28,523 nucleotides of DNA from an uncultured Eubacteriales bacterium (GCA_934385225.1 CAKRPQ010000020.1:1-28523); one strand, 5' to 3'; shown: positions 9,701 to 17,468, numbered from the stretch's first letter. Notes: generated from the letters alone by a model not told the origin. Numbers and translations are program-made.

Positions 9701-10510
9701 CGCGCCGTCCTTTATCTTCACCGCGCCTATCTCGGTTATTCCGCACGCAACGGCGGAAAGTCCCGTCGTTTCTATATCGAAAACGACCGTCTCGTCGGTG
9801 AATTTTCCGCTGTACTTTGTTCCGAGACCGCCTTTTGAGTCGTTTACGAAGTATGCCTCCATACCGTAAATGACTTTCTGCTCTATCTTCTCGGAACAGA
9901 GCATTGCGTCGGGAAAGCCCTGCACGTTTCCGTGATCCGTTATCGCGACAGCGGGCATTCCGAAGCGTTTCGCCGCCTTTACGGCGTCGGCGGACGGAGT
10001 TATTGCGTCCATCGTCGACATATTCGTATGCAGGTGAAGTTCAACGCGTTTTACGGGCGCGTCGTCGGTGCGCATAATGCGTTTTATCTTCTCCGCGCCG
10101 ACAAGCTCCATTATCATATCGGGTGACGGGTTGTCCTTCTGTTTATATCCCATAAACGGCAGTCCCGCGCCGACGTTTATCTTTCCGTGAACGGCGACGG
10201 CTGTGCCTATACCGAACGTCTTTTTAAGTTTTTTCGCCGTGTCCTCATCGACATAGGTGAGATAGACATCTATCGACGAATAGCCGTCGAAAACACCGAA
10301 AATCACGTCGTAGTGATCCTGTGTATTACGCGCGGTGTCCTCGTTATATGAGAATACCTCGCCGACAATGCACGCGTCCGCCGCAGGTCTTTTGATATTT
10401 GCGGTGCAAATCGGGTTTATCGTAAAGCCTTCGTCGCTTCCCCAGATGACCTCAGGCTCGGAAATATCGAAAATCCTGTTTCCTATCTTTATCGTGCCGT
10501 CCTCACGCAC
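6749..10510 (-). CDS. polC: DNA polymerase III PolC, main part (OB, PHP, exonuclease, polymerase); frame-split from its N-terminus
   Basis: 1253 residues from the first usable start (GTG at 10510); the frame is open back to 10603. PolC is the replicative polymerase of low-GC Gram-positives. In order: an OB-like domain (about 45-140), a PHP domain opening VELHLHTNMST at 156, and the inserted DnaQ-like 3'-5' exonuclease (VFDIETTGL near 243, then HNAGFDTGF and HRACDDAEML). A zinc-binding CPKC...CPKCG pair follows, and the polymerase core has GSRGSVGSSFVA, the catalytic PDIDLNFSG, and AGTLGTLADKTAYGY. The C-terminus is the usual helix-hairpin end. PolC normally has about 1400-1450 residues; the missing N-terminus is the 187-codon frame just upstream (10594-11154). 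The 28 codons before the GTG (AIGVTEGEDG onward) read as PolC-like linker, so a single ancestral gene with a frame change is likely. A weak GAGG before the GTG could permit separate initiation. Confidence 0.93.
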   Translation of the reverse strand: MREDGTIKIGNRIFDISEPEVIWGSDEGFTINPICTANIKRPAADACIVGEVFSYNEDTARNTQDHYDVIFGVFDGYSSIDVYLTYVDEDTAKKLKKTFGIGTAVAVHGKINVGAGLPFMGYKQKDNPSPDMIMELVGAEKIKRIMRTDDAPVKRVELHLHTNMSTMDAITPSADAVKAAKRFGMPAVAITDHGNVQGFPDAMLCSEKIEQKVIYGMEAYFVNDSKGGLGTKYSGKFTDETVVFDIETTGLSAVACGITEIGAVKIKDGAVIDKFNTFVNPERPIPENITELTGITDEMVKDAPRVGEALEEFFAFIGDDLLIAHNAGFDTGFIRHYAAECGLPFENPYVDTVAISRFINTDVKNHKLDTLAEYYQLGDFNHHRACDDAEMLANIFFAMCEKMKKFGWDNFGELNKEMTGNADPLTLPTYHQIILVKNLDGLHNLYKLITMSYLNYFKRNPRIPKSELVKLRDGLIIGSACEAGELFRAILEGASEDDIAEIVRFYDYLEIQPICNNRFLIAEGRVKDDEGLRELNRRIVELGERYDKPVCATCDSHFLNEEDEISRKILLSTLKFKDADKDVGLYLRTTEEMLEEFSYLGKEKAYEVVVTNTNKIADMIEEVRPIPKGSFTPKMEGAEEELQNMCWERAKSMYGDPVPELVAARLEKELTSIIKHGFAVLYIIAQRLVHFSEEQGYLVGSRGSVGSSFVATMAGISEVNPLPPHYYCPKCQYSQFFTDGSVGSGFDLPDANCPKCGTKMKNDGHDIPFETFLGFYGDKSPDIDLNFSGEVQGRVHKYTEELFGKENVFRAGTLGTLADKTAYGYIAKYLEGKEMRLGNAEMNHMISTIVGVKRTTGQHPGGIIVVPREYSVYDFTPIQHPADDPDSNIFTTHYAFSYLHDTILKLDELGHDVPTKYKMIERFSGTNVMDVPMNDPEVYKLFESTEPLGVTPEDIGSQIGTLGLPEFGTKFIQQVLIDAKPKTFADLLQISGLTHGTNVWLGNAQDLIKKGICDISKVIGTRDGIMLDLIRYGMENATAFKIMESVRKGKGLTPEWEEQMTATGVPDWYIESCKKIKYMFPKAHAAAYVMSAIRLAWYKVHMPVMFYCAMFTAAGGDVDAEIVMGGRRKVKMVIDEIEKKGREASAKEKGQMSTLLLVNECMARGIKMLGVNINKSDAKIFKPEDGGIRLPFLSLPGLGESVALNIVEAREKEPFFSVEDMQIRAKVSQSLTELLRKNGALDGVSETDQITFF

Positions 10511-10593
10511 ATCTACCCTCGCTTCGATATTCGGATAAAGCGTATCGACGCGGCGGACGATCTTCGTTTCGCCGTCCTCACCCTCGGTAACGC

Positions 10594-11154
10594 CTATCGC
10601 GCTTCACTCTCGCGGAAGCGTTTTTCGTAGGCTTCAAGTCTCTTTTCGGCGACCTTGTTTGTCCCGCTTTTTGCCTCCGAATGGCGGAGAGACACTTTAT
10701 AAGAAAGACCGAACTCGCTTTTTATGATATTTTCGATAACCGTCGGCGTTTTCGCGTCGCAAACAAACGAAACGCCGTCCTCGGAGAACGGAATGGTTAT
10801 AGTAATCTCCTTTCCGTTTATCTCGCTTTTGTAATCGCCGAAAAAGCCGCGCGCGACAATGCCGACGCGCTCGGTCTCCGCAAGCACCTCGGGAAGATAA
10901 TCGGACGTAAAAAGCTCACGCGGGTATTTCGGCAGAAGTCTGACGGAACTGAGCGCATAAGCCGTTCTGATCTCCTCTTCGATTCGGTAGAGACGGTTCT
11001 TTTCTATTATCCGCGGAAAGGACGCGGAAATTTCAAGCAGCTTTGCGTTCTTATCCGCCCTTACGGTTATATCGCGGGCTTCAAGCAGAAGCCGTCTGCT
11101 CCTCTCGTCGGGTTCGTATCTTTTAAGGATCTCGGTCAGTGTTTTTTCAGCCAT
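10594..11154 (-). CDS. polC: PolC N-terminal region, separated by a frame change
   Basis: 186 residues to a TAG at 10594-10596. Length, position and character fit the N-terminal domain of PolC: NGKEITITIPFSEDG, then IIKSEFGLSYKVSLRHSEAK, then a charged helix RLEAYEKRFRESEA. The polymerase continues in a different frame. The two frames overlap only at 10594-10603, in a run of alternating G and C. The ATG at 11154 follows AAAGG at 8 bases and overlaps the ispG stop (TGATG), which implies translational coupling. An in-frame TTG one codon earlier is less likely. Either PolC is expressed as two chains, or a 1-base loss (or 2-base GC gain) in the genome or assembly broke the gene. Confidence 0.8.
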   Translation of the reverse strand: MAEKTLTEILKRYEPDERSRRLLLEARDITVRADKNAKLLEISASFPRIIEKNRLYRIEEEIRTAYALSSVRLLPKYPRELFTSDYLPEVLAETERVGIVARGFFGDYKSEINGKEITITIPFSEDGVSFVCDAKTPTVIENIIKSEFGLSYKVSLRHSEAKSGTNKVAEKRLEAYEKRFRESEAR

Positions 11155-12254
11155 CAAAGGTACCTTTCTTTTTGTGTTTTAATATAATAGACGAGCGTTT
11201 CGATGATCTTGTCCTCGGGGATCTTGCCGATGACCTCGCCGTGCGATATCAGGACGGCTTCATGCTCGCCGCCAGCGATTCCGATGTCGGCTTCTTTCGC
11301 CTCGCCCGGACCGTTCACGGCGCACCCCATAAGCGCGACCTTTATCGGCAGGTCAAGCAGTCCCTCCGCTCTCGCTGCTTCCTCAAAGCGTTTCGAAAGA
11401 CCGATAAGGTCTATCTTCGTTCTTCCGCAGGTCGGACAGCTGACTATATCCATTCCGCACTGCCCTTTTATACCGACGGCGGAAAGTATCTTCTTTGCCG
11501 CCGCAACCTCGAAAACGGGATCGGATGTAAGCGAAACGCGCAAAGTGTCCCCTATTCCGTCGCAGAGAAGAGAGCCTATGCCGACGGCGTTCTTTATCGT
11601 TCCCGCCTCGGTGCTGCCAGCCTCGGTGACGCCGATATGCAGAGGATTATCGCATTTTTCCGACACAAGTCGGTTGGCTCTTATCATATCTGGGACGTTC
11701 GACGCCTTTATCGAAACGACGGTGTCGTAAAAATCGTATTTTTCGAGTGCCTTTACGGCAAGAAGCGCGCTTTCGCAAAGCGCTTCGGGCGACGGTCTGC
11801 CGTATTTCGCAAGCAGATGCTTTTCAACCGAGCCGCTGTTCACGCCCACTCTTATCGGTATTCCGCGAGTGCGGCAGGCGTCGGCGGTGGCTTTTATGCG
11901 CTCCTCATCGCCTATGTTTCCGGGGTTTATCCTTATTTTATCAACGCCGTATTCGGCGCATTTCAGCGCTATGCGGTAATCAAAATGTATGTCGGCGACA
12001 ATCGGAACGTCAATATCGCTCTCTTTCAGCTTTCTGACTGTTTCCGCGGCGGAAATATCAGGAACAGTTATGCGCACGATGTCACAGCCCGCGTCCGAAA
12101 GGCGTTTTATCTGCGAATACGTCGCGTCGAAATTATGCGTATCGGTATTCGTCATCGACTGCACGGATATTTTATTTTTGCCGCCTAACTTTATGTTCCC
12201 GACGCGCACTTCCCTCTTTAATTTTCTTTCGCTGTTATAATCAAATTCAAACAT
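11154..12254 (-). CDS. ispG: 4-hydroxy-3-methylbut-2-en-1-yl diphosphate synthase (IspG/GcpE)
   Basis: 366 residues, the bacterial two-domain length. This iron-sulfur enzyme of the MEP pathway converts 2-C-methyl-D-erythritol 2,4-cyclodiphosphate to HMBPP. The TIM-barrel part has VGNIKLGG, ISVQSMTNTDT and CDIVRITVPD, with LKESDIDVPIVADIHFDYR and IRINPGNIG near 80-115. The C-terminal part carries the 4Fe-4S ligands in SCPTCGR and MGCAVNGPGEA, with IGIAGG after it. The ATG follows GGAG at 7 bases. It has its own promoter and is first of the ispG-polC-acetyltransferase unit; its stop overlaps the polC start. Together with dxr (13406-14560) it marks the MEP route. Confidence 0.97.
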   Translation of the reverse strand: MFEFDYNSERKLKREVRVGNIKLGGKNKISVQSMTNTDTHNFDATYSQIKRLSDAGCDIVRITVPDISAAETVRKLKESDIDVPIVADIHFDYRIALKCAEYGVDKIRINPGNIGDEERIKATADACRTRGIPIRVGVNSGSVEKHLLAKYGRPSPEALCESALLAVKALEKYDFYDTVVSIKASNVPDMIRANRLVSEKCDNPLHIGVTEAGSTEAGTIKNAVGIGSLLCDGIGDTLRVSLTSDPVFEVAAAKKILSAVGIKGQCGMDIVSCPTCGRTKIDLIGLSKRFEEAARAEGLLDLPIKVALMGCAVNGPGEAKEADIGIAGGEHEAVLISHGEVIGKIPEDKIIETLVYYIKTQKERYL

Positions 12255-12286
12255 ATCATTTCTCCGCCGATTTTTTATTTACTTAT

Positions 12287-12316
12287 ATTTTATCACGCAA
12301 ACGGTATGTTTGTCAA
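12287..12316 (-). promoter_or_regulatory. Sigma-A promoter for ispG-polC
   Basis: A perfect TTGACA (12311-12316, minus strand) and TAAAAT (12287-12292) lie 18 bases apart, about 32 bases before the ispG start. The -35 box begins 4 bases past the T-run of the preceding terminator, so the region is a compact stop-and-restart junction. Confidence 0.75.
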
Positions 12317-12319
12317 CCT

Positions 12320-12357
12320 CTCGCGAAAAAGAAAAGGCGGGCTTGCAAACCCGCCTT
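12320..12357 (-). terminator. Terminator after rseP
   Basis: AAGGCGGG and CCCGCCTT (12334-12341 with 12350-12357) form an 8-bp stem with an 8-base loop, followed on the minus strand by TTTTCTTTTT. It begins 3 bases after the rseP stop. Confidence 0.87.
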
Positions 12358-12360
12358 AAA

Positions 12361-13392
12361 TCACTTAAACAATCCGAGTATATCCTTTACCGACACGAAT
12401 ATCATAAGTCCGAACAAAATGATAAGTCCCGCAAAATTTATATATCCCTCTATCTCTTTCTTTATCGGTCTGCGTATGACACATTCGATGAGAAGAAACA
12501 GCAGTCTGCCGCCGTCAAGCGCGGGAAAAGGAAGCAGGTTCATCACACCGAGGTTCATAGTTATGACGACAACGAGATAAAGGAGCTGTCTTGCGCCCTT
12601 TGCCGCGACCTCGCCGATTACAGTCGTCGTTCCGACAGGTCCCGACACCGCCTCGATGCCGTATTTGCCGCGCACAAGATCCGCTATCGAATCCCATATC
12701 ATTTTGACCGTTGAAAGAGAACGAAAAAAGGTGTGTTTCAGAATATTTCCGAGCGTTTTGCTCTCGGCATAGACGCGGAAATCGGGAACGCCCATTGTAA
12801 GACCGTCGTTTGTTTCGCTTGCGAAAACAACATCGCGCAGGACGGTTTTTTCGCCGTTTCTTATGACGGTCAGGTTAAGGGGCTTCGCACCCCTGTAAGC
12901 AACCTCGTAGGCAAGCTCGTTTCCCGTATGAACCGGCGTTTTGCCGACCATTACGACCCTGTCGTCCGCCATAAGTCCCGACCGGGAGCTGAGCGCACCG
13001 CTTGTAAAATCGGCAATGACGTTCGACGAGAGCGTCTTTGACGCGAGAACGAGCACAAGCATAAGGATCACGCCTAAGATTATATTCATCGCCGCGCCCG
13101 CGACGGTTATGATTATACGTTTCCACGCGGCTTTTTTATAAAAAGCGTTCTCGTTTTCAGACTCCTCGTCCTCGCCTACCATACTGACGTAGCCGCCGAT
13201 CGGAAGTGCGCGGAGAGAATACGCGATCCCGCTCTTTTTCGAGACTTTTGTAAAAATTTTCGGTCCCATTCCGACCGAAAATTCGTTTATCGCGACACCG
13301 AACGCACGCGCGGTGAGAAAATGCCCGAGCTCGTGTATGAAGATCAGAAAGCCGAAAATGAGAACAGCTATCGGTATCGACCAAAATCCCAT
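12361..13392 (-). CDS. rseP: Site-2 intramembrane zinc metalloprotease (RseP/RasP, M50B)
   Basis: 343 residues. It cleaves transmembrane segments of substrates such as anti-sigma factors and signal-peptide remnants. The zinc motif HELGH is at 20-24 in the first membrane helix, followed by GMGPKIF and ALPIGGYVSMVGEDE, the usual membrane-associated loop. One PDZ domain spans about 120-200 (SGLMADDRVVMVGKTPV). The second catalytic motif NLLPFPALDGG, with the third zinc ligand Asp, is near 285-295, and a last helix closes the protein. The ATG at 13392 follows AGGTGG at about 6 bases; a GTG three codons upstream has no good site and is less likely. It is last in the uppS-cdsA-dxr-rseP run, 13 bases after dxr. 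Confidence 0.96.
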   Translation of the reverse strand: MGFWSIPIAVLIFGFLIFIHELGHFLTARAFGVAINEFSVGMGPKIFTKVSKKSGIAYSLRALPIGGYVSMVGEDEESENENAFYKKAAWKRIIITVAGAAMNIILGVILMLVLVLASKTLSSNVIADFTSGALSSRSGLMADDRVVMVGKTPVHTGNELAYEVAYRGAKPLNLTVIRNGEKTVLRDVVFASETNDGLTMGVPDFRVYAESKTLGNILKHTFFRSLSTVKMIWDSIADLVRGKYGIEAVSGPVGTTTVIGEVAAKGARQLLYLVVVITMNLGVMNLLPFPALDGGRLLFLLIECVIRRPIKKEIEGYINFAGLIILFGLMIFVSVKDILGLFK

Positions 13393-13405
13393 TTTAACCA
13401 CCTAC

Positions 13406-14560
13406 TTAAATGAGTTTCCCCGCGGCTTCCCGCGCCTCTCTGTCGGACGCGATTATACCGTCAAGGGTATGTATGTCTTTCTTTGCGCGAAGGCTCTCCA
13501 CAGTCTCCGTGACTATATCGAAAATATCGGTGAAGCCGATTTTTCCGTCAAGAAAAGCGGAAACAGCCACCTCGTTTGCGGCATTCAGCACCGCGGGAAC
13601 GGCACCGCCGAGCGAAAGGGCTTTAAGGGCAAGCGGAAGAAGCACAAATGTCTCCGTGTCGGGTCTGCCGAACGTGATACTGCCGAGTTTTTCGAAATCA
13701 AGCTCGTTTATGACGGCTTCGCCGCGAACAGGAGCGCCGAGCGCATACTGCACGCAAAGGCGCATATCGGGAATGCTCATCTGCGCGATAATGCTGTTAT
13801 CAATATATTCGACCATCGAATGAATTATACTCTCGCGCTGGACGACGACATCTATCTTATCCGCACCGACGCCGAAAAGGTGCGCTGCCTCGATAACCTC
13901 GAAGCCTTTATTCATAAGCGTTGCGCTGTCTACGGTTATTTTAGCGCCCATGCTCCACGTCGGGTGCGCAAGCGCGTCGAGGACGCGCACCGAGCAAAGC
14001 TCGTCGCGCTTCTTTCCGTAGAAAGGACCGCCCGACGCCGTCAAAATCAGTTTTTTAACGTCCTCGCGTCTGCCCGCCGAAAGGCACTGAAAAATTGCGC
14101 AATGTTCGCTGTCAACGGGATAGACCGTCGCACCCTTTTCACGCGCGAGATTCATGACGATTTCGCCCGCGACGACAAGCGACTCCTTATTCGCAAGCGC
14201 AAGGCGTTTTCCGCTTTCAAGCACGGCGAGCGTAGCGTCAAGTCCCGCCTCGCCGATAATGGAATTCACCGCCGAGTCCGCCTCGGTTTCGAGTATCATC
14301 TCGCGTATTCCGTCCGCACCCGAATAGACCTTTGCGCTCGTGTCCGCAAGGCGTGTTTTAAGCTCGCGCGCAGCGCCCTCGTCCGACATCGCGCACGCGC
14401 GGCAGCCGAAAAGTCTCACCTGCGCTTCAATCGCGCCGACGTTTTTGCAGGCACTGACGGCTTCGACCTTAATGTTCTCTTTAAGCGCAACGTCCTCCGC
14501 CTGTCTGCCGACAGATCCCGTCGAGCCGAGAATTATAACCGACTTATTTTCTTTTTTCAT
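13406..14560 (-). CDS. dxr: 1-deoxy-D-xylulose 5-phosphate reductoisomerase
   Basis: 384 residues, normal length. It catalyses the committed MEP step, NADPH- and divalent-metal-dependent conversion of DXP to 2-C-methyl-D-erythritol 4-phosphate. The NADPH-binding motif GSTGSVGRQ is at about 11-19. LALANKESLVVAGE and VYPVDSEHCAIFQ carry the conserved Lys and the metal-binding Asp/Glu. LTASGGPF is the substrate phosphate loop. HPTWSMGAKITVDSATLMNKGFEVIEA, residues of which contact metal and substrate, is intact. The ATG follows AAAGGTGA closely. It lies 16 bases after cdsA and 13 bases before rseP on one transcript. Confidence 0.97.
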   Translation of the reverse strand: MKKENKSVIILGSTGSVGRQAEDVALKENIKVEAVSACKNVGAIEAQVRLFGCRACAMSDEGAARELKTRLADTSAKVYSGADGIREMILETEADSAVNSIIGEAGLDATLAVLESGKRLALANKESLVVAGEIVMNLAREKGATVYPVDSEHCAIFQCLSAGRREDVKKLILTASGGPFYGKKRDELCSVRVLDALAHPTWSMGAKITVDSATLMNKGFEVIEAAHLFGVGADKIDVVVQRESIIHSMVEYIDNSIIAQMSIPDMRLCVQYALGAPVRGEAVINELDFEKLGSITFGRPDTETFVLLPLALKALSLGGAVPAVLNAANEVAVSAFLDGKIGFTDIFDIVTETVESLRAKKDIHTLDGIIASDREAREAAGKLI

Positions 14561-14576
14561 TTCACCTTTAATTATT

Positions 14577-15401
14577 TTACACTATTTCAAGCGAATATAC
14601 GAGTGCCATAAGAACGGACGAGACGGCAAGCACCGAGTCGAAGCGGTCGAGAACGCCGCCGTGGCCGGGGAAGCACGCGCCGTAATCCTTTATACCGTAT
14701 TCGCGCTTTATGAGCGACGCGGAAAGGTCGCCTATCTGCGAGACGACGGACATTATCGCACCGAAAACGCCGAGCGCGGCGGCGTTAAGTCTTACGTCAA
14801 AGCTATGCGATATGATAACGCCGTAGAGGACGAACGCAAGTGCCGTGAAAACGACAGCACCGACGCTTCCCTCGACAGTTTTCTTCGGAGACACGTCGGG
14901 AATGAGCTTATGCTTGCCGAAAGCCATACCGCAGAAATACGCGAAAATATCGCTTATCCACGCGCCGATAAAGACGAGCAGGAAGATATAAACGCCCTTA
15001 TCCTCAAAATCGCGCAGGAGCACGACAGAGCCGAAGCCCATATTTATATAGAGGCATATCGCGAAAGTCATCGCCGCCTGCTCTACGCGCATCTTGCCGT
15101 GCGAAAATACGGCAAGCGCGAGCATATAGCACATAAGCGCGACGTGTATGAACACCGCCGCCTCAAAATAGTCGGTCGATGTTCCGCCGAGGCGCATAAG
15201 AAACGGCATTGCCGCCGCTATAACATACTGCGGCACGGCAAGCGCGTATTTTTTATGCACTCCGATACAGCGCATAAGCTCAAAGTTGCCGACAACGCAG
15301 AGAAGAGCCATCGCGGTCGGGAGCAGATAGGTATCCGAGTACCAAAAAACGGGTATCATCAATGTTATACCGACAAGCGCGGTAATGATTCTCGTTCTCA
15401 T
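14577..15401 (-). CDS. cdsA: Phosphatidate cytidylyltransferase
   Basis: 274 residues, an integral membrane enzyme. It makes CDP-diacylglycerol from CTP and phosphatidic acid, the branch point for phospholipids. Seven or eight hydrophobic segments are visible, beginning with IITALVGITLMIPVFWY at the N-terminus. The family signature near the C-terminus is intact: SLIKREYGIKDYG, then CFPGHGGVLDRFDS, holding the Asp residues that bind metal. The upstream SPKKTVEGSVG is also conserved. The start lies 6 bases after the uppS stop, consistent with translational coupling. uppS and cdsA adjoin in most Bacillota. Confidence 0.96.
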   Translation of the reverse strand: MRTRIITALVGITLMIPVFWYSDTYLLPTAMALLCVVGNFELMRCIGVHKKYALAVPQYVIAAAMPFLMRLGGTSTDYFEAAVFIHVALMCYMLALAVFSHGKMRVEQAAMTFAICLYINMGFGSVVLLRDFEDKGVYIFLLVFIGAWISDIFAYFCGMAFGKHKLIPDVSPKKTVEGSVGAVVFTALAFVLYGVIISHSFDVRLNAAALGVFGAIMSVVSQIGDLSASLIKREYGIKDYGACFPGHGGVLDRFDSVLAVSSVLMALVYSLEIV

Positions 15402-15407
15402 ATAAGA

Positions 15408-16115
15408 TCAAACCTTTCCGTATCTTCTTTTTCTTTTATAAAATTCGAGAACAATATTATCGACGTCCGAAAACGTGAGATCGGGCCAGAGAATGTCGGT
15501 AAAATAAAGCTCCGAATATTCCGCCTGCCAGAGCAGGAAATTTGAAAGTCTTATATCGCCGCCCGTGCGTACGATAAGGTCGGGGTCGGGACACCCCGCG
15601 GTATAAAGCGCGGACGAAATATCGTCCTCGGTGATATTTTTCATACCCTTTTCGGCGAGAATGTTAAATGCGTGCGTTATTTCCGCGCGCGAGCCGTAAT
15701 TGAGTCCGACGTTAAGGAGCAGTTCATATCCCGCCGACAGCTTTTCGACGTTCTGCATTTTCGCCTTTATTTCGGGCGAAAAAACGCTCGTATCGCCTAT
15801 GAATTTATAGCGCACCTTATGTATTTCCATTTCGCGGACGCAGGTATCAAGGTAGTCGGAGAGCAGGCGCATAAGCGATTCCACCTCATCGCGCGGTCTG
15901 CCCCAGTTCTCGGTCGAAAAGGCGTAGACGGTGACGACTTTTATCCCTATATCGCCGCAGTAATTGACGATGCGTCTGAAATTCTCCGCGCCGCTCTTAT
16001 GTCCGACGGCTCGCGGGAGCATTCGCTTCGTCGCCCATCTGCCGTTGCCGTCCATAATGAACGCTATATGGCGAAGACGCTCGTCCGCTCTCACGGTTTC
16101 TTTTTTGTTTCCCAT
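15408..16115 (-). CDS. uppS: Undecaprenyl (isoprenyl) diphosphate synthase, cis-prenyltransferase
   Basis: 235 residues. It extends farnesyl diphosphate with isopentenyl diphosphate units to the C55 lipid carrier for peptidoglycan and wall polymers. HIAFIMDGNGRWA carries the catalytic Asp at about 22 and the phosphate-binding residues. Then come RAVGHKSGAE, VVTVYAFSTENWGRP (conserved Asn/Trp) and the C-terminal DLIVRTGGDIRLSNFLLWQ with YSELYFTDILWPD. All family motifs are intact. The ATG follows CGGAG at a short distance. A terminator hairpin lies just before it, after frr, so its transcription depends on readthrough or an unseen promoter. Confidence 0.97.
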   Translation of the reverse strand: MGNKKETVRADERLRHIAFIMDGNGRWATKRMLPRAVGHKSGAENFRRIVNYCGDIGIKVVTVYAFSTENWGRPRDEVESLMRLLSDYLDTCVREMEIHKVRYKFIGDTSVFSPEIKAKMQNVEKLSAGYELLLNVGLNYGSRAEITHAFNILAEKGMKNITEDDISSALYTAGCPDPDLIVRTGGDIRLSNFLLWQAEYSELYFTDILWPDLTFSDVDNIVLEFYKRKRRYGKV

Positions 16116-16128
16116 AAAAACTCCGTTT

Positions 16129-16173
16129 CAAAACACAAAAGCAGAACGGCGAAGCTCATCTCCCCCGTTCTGC
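16129..16173 (-). terminator. Terminator or attenuator hairpin between frr and uppS
   Basis: GCAGAACGG and CCGTTCTGC (16141-16149 with 16165-16173) form a perfect 9-bp stem around a 15-base loop, followed on the minus strand by TTTTGTGTTTTG. It starts about 10 bases after the frr stop and ends 14 bases before the uppS start. Confidence 0.75.
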
Positions 16174-16183
16174 CTCGGTTTTA

Positions 16184-16738
16184 TCAGATCTCCATTATCT
16201 CTTTTTCTTTGTTTGCGACAATGGTATCAACAGTCTTTGTGAACTTATCCGTTGCGTCCTGGATTATCTTTTCGGACGCCTTCTGTTCGTCCTCCGTCAT
16301 CTCGCCGTCTTTCTTCATATTCTTGCAGGTGTCGTTCTCCTCGCGTCTGATGTTACGAATGGCAACCTTTGCCTCCTCGCCCATCTTCTGCACCTGCTTT
16401 GTGATGTCCTTTCTGCGCTCCTCGGTGAGCTGCGGGAAAACGAGCCTTATCACGACGCCGTCGTTCGACGGTGTGATTCCGACGTCGGAGGCGAGAATTG
16501 CCTTCTCCATCGCTTTGAGGGTCGATGCGTCATACGGCTTTACCGTAAGCGTTCTCGCGTCGGCAACGCGGATATCGGCCATTGTCGAGAGCGGTGTGGG
16601 CGCGCCGTAATATTCGAAAGAAACTCTGTCGAGAACTCTCGCGTTTGCGCGGCTCGCTCTTATCGTGGAGAGGTTCGTTTCGAGAGAGTCGATCGATTTC
16701 TGCATTTTTGCTTCTACATCTTTAACGTTGATTTTCAT
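16184..16738 (-). CDS. frr: Ribosome recycling factor
   Basis: 184 residues, the standard RRF length. With EF-G it splits post-termination ribosomes. The N-terminal helix of domain I has MQKSIDSLETNLSTIRASRA, then LDRVSFEYYGAPTPLSTMA, the linker into domain II. KPYDAS and IPP-equivalent stretches (LASDVGITPSNDGVVIRLVFPQLTEERRK) follow. The C-terminal helix begins KQVQKMGEEAKVAIRNIRRE. There are 19 bases between pyrH and frr, and the two form one unit in most bacteria. The ATG is preceded by AAAGGAA. Confidence 0.97.
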   Translation of the reverse strand: MKINVKDVEAKMQKSIDSLETNLSTIRASRANARVLDRVSFEYYGAPTPLSTMADIRVADARTLTVKPYDASTLKAMEKAILASDVGITPSNDGVVIRLVFPQLTEERRKDITKQVQKMGEEAKVAIRNIRREENDTCKNMKKDGEMTEDEQKASEKIIQDATDKFTKTVDTIVANKEKEIMEI

Positions 16739-16757
16739 AACTTAAATTCCTTTCGTT

Positions 16758-17468
16758 TTATCTGTGAATGACCGTGCCTATCTTTTCGCCCATTATTACT
16801 CTGTGAATGTTCTTCGGGTCGGAAAGCGCAAAGGCATAGAGTTTTATATCGTTCTCCATACAGAACGTAGTCGCCGTCATATCGAGAGCTTTCAGTTCCT
16901 TTTCGAGAATTTCCTTATATGTAATTTCGTCGTAGCGTTTTGCCGTCGGGTCTTTCTTCGGGTCGGCACTGTAAATGCCGTCGATGTTCTTTGCCATAAG
17001 AATTATATCCGCTTCGATCTCCGCCGCGCGCAGTACAGCCGCCGTATCCGTCGAGAAGAACGGTGCGCCGAGTCCGCCGCCGAAAATGACTATCTCGCCG
17101 TCCGAAAGGTGTTTTTTCGCATCCCTTGCTGTATAAGGGTCGGCGAACGCTTTCATTTCAACCGCCGTCATAACGCGGGCGCGAAGTCCTTTACGCTCGA
17201 AAGCGTCGCGCAGAGCAAGCGAATTTATCGTCGTCGCGAGCATTCCCATATGGTCTGCCGTAACTCTGTCCATATCCGTTCCCTGTCTGCCGCGCCAGAT
17301 GTTTCCCGCGCCGACTATGACGCCGATCTCTATCCCGTCATCGTGACATTCCTTTATTACATCGGCAACCTCGCCGAGAAATTCGTGATTTAATATTCCG
17401 TCCGCGTTCTTTGCGAGTGCCTCGCCCGAAAGTTTAAGCAGGACGCGTTTATATTTCGGTTTTTCCAT
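16758..17468 (-). CDS. pyrH: UMP kinase
   Basis: 236 residues. It phosphorylates UMP to UDP with ATP and belongs to the hexameric amino acid kinase fold. RVLLKLSGEALA at the N-terminus is the phosphate loop. Then IGVIVGAGNIWRGRQG and MDRVTADHMGMLATTINSLAL, the UMP-binding and allosteric region, are seen. VIFGGGLGAPFFSTDTAAVLRAAEI and the ATP-binding LMAKNIDGIYSADPKKDP complete the fold. AGGAAAAGG precedes the ATG. It is first gene of the pyrH-frr unit with its own promoter. The usual upstream partners rpsB and tsf are absent; cell-wall genes lie there instead. Confidence 0.97.
   Translation of the reverse strand: MEKPKYKRVLLKLSGEALAKNADGILNHEFLGEVADVIKECHDDGIEIGVIVGAGNIWRGRQGTDMDRVTADHMGMLATTINSLALRDAFERKGLRARVMTAVEMKAFADPYTARDAKKHLSDGEIVIFGGGLGAPFFSTDTAAVLRAAEIEADIILMAKNIDGIYSADPKKDPTAKRYDEITYKEILEKELKALDMTATTFCMENDIKLYAFALSDPKNIHRVIMGEKIGTVIHR

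Noticed and set aside
7526..9838. 770-codon plus-strand open frame
   Set aside because: It lies wholly antisense to polC, whose motifs are intact; the translation is Arg/Val-rich without recognisable domains.
10511..10603. Programmed -1 frameshift in polC
   Set aside because: No X XXY YYZ slippery sequence occurs in the overlap of the two frames; kept only as a minor possibility beside error or true split.
13313..15545. Two long plus-strand open frames of 432 and 401 codons
   Set aside because: Antisense to dxr, cdsA and rseP, all of which have complete family motifs.
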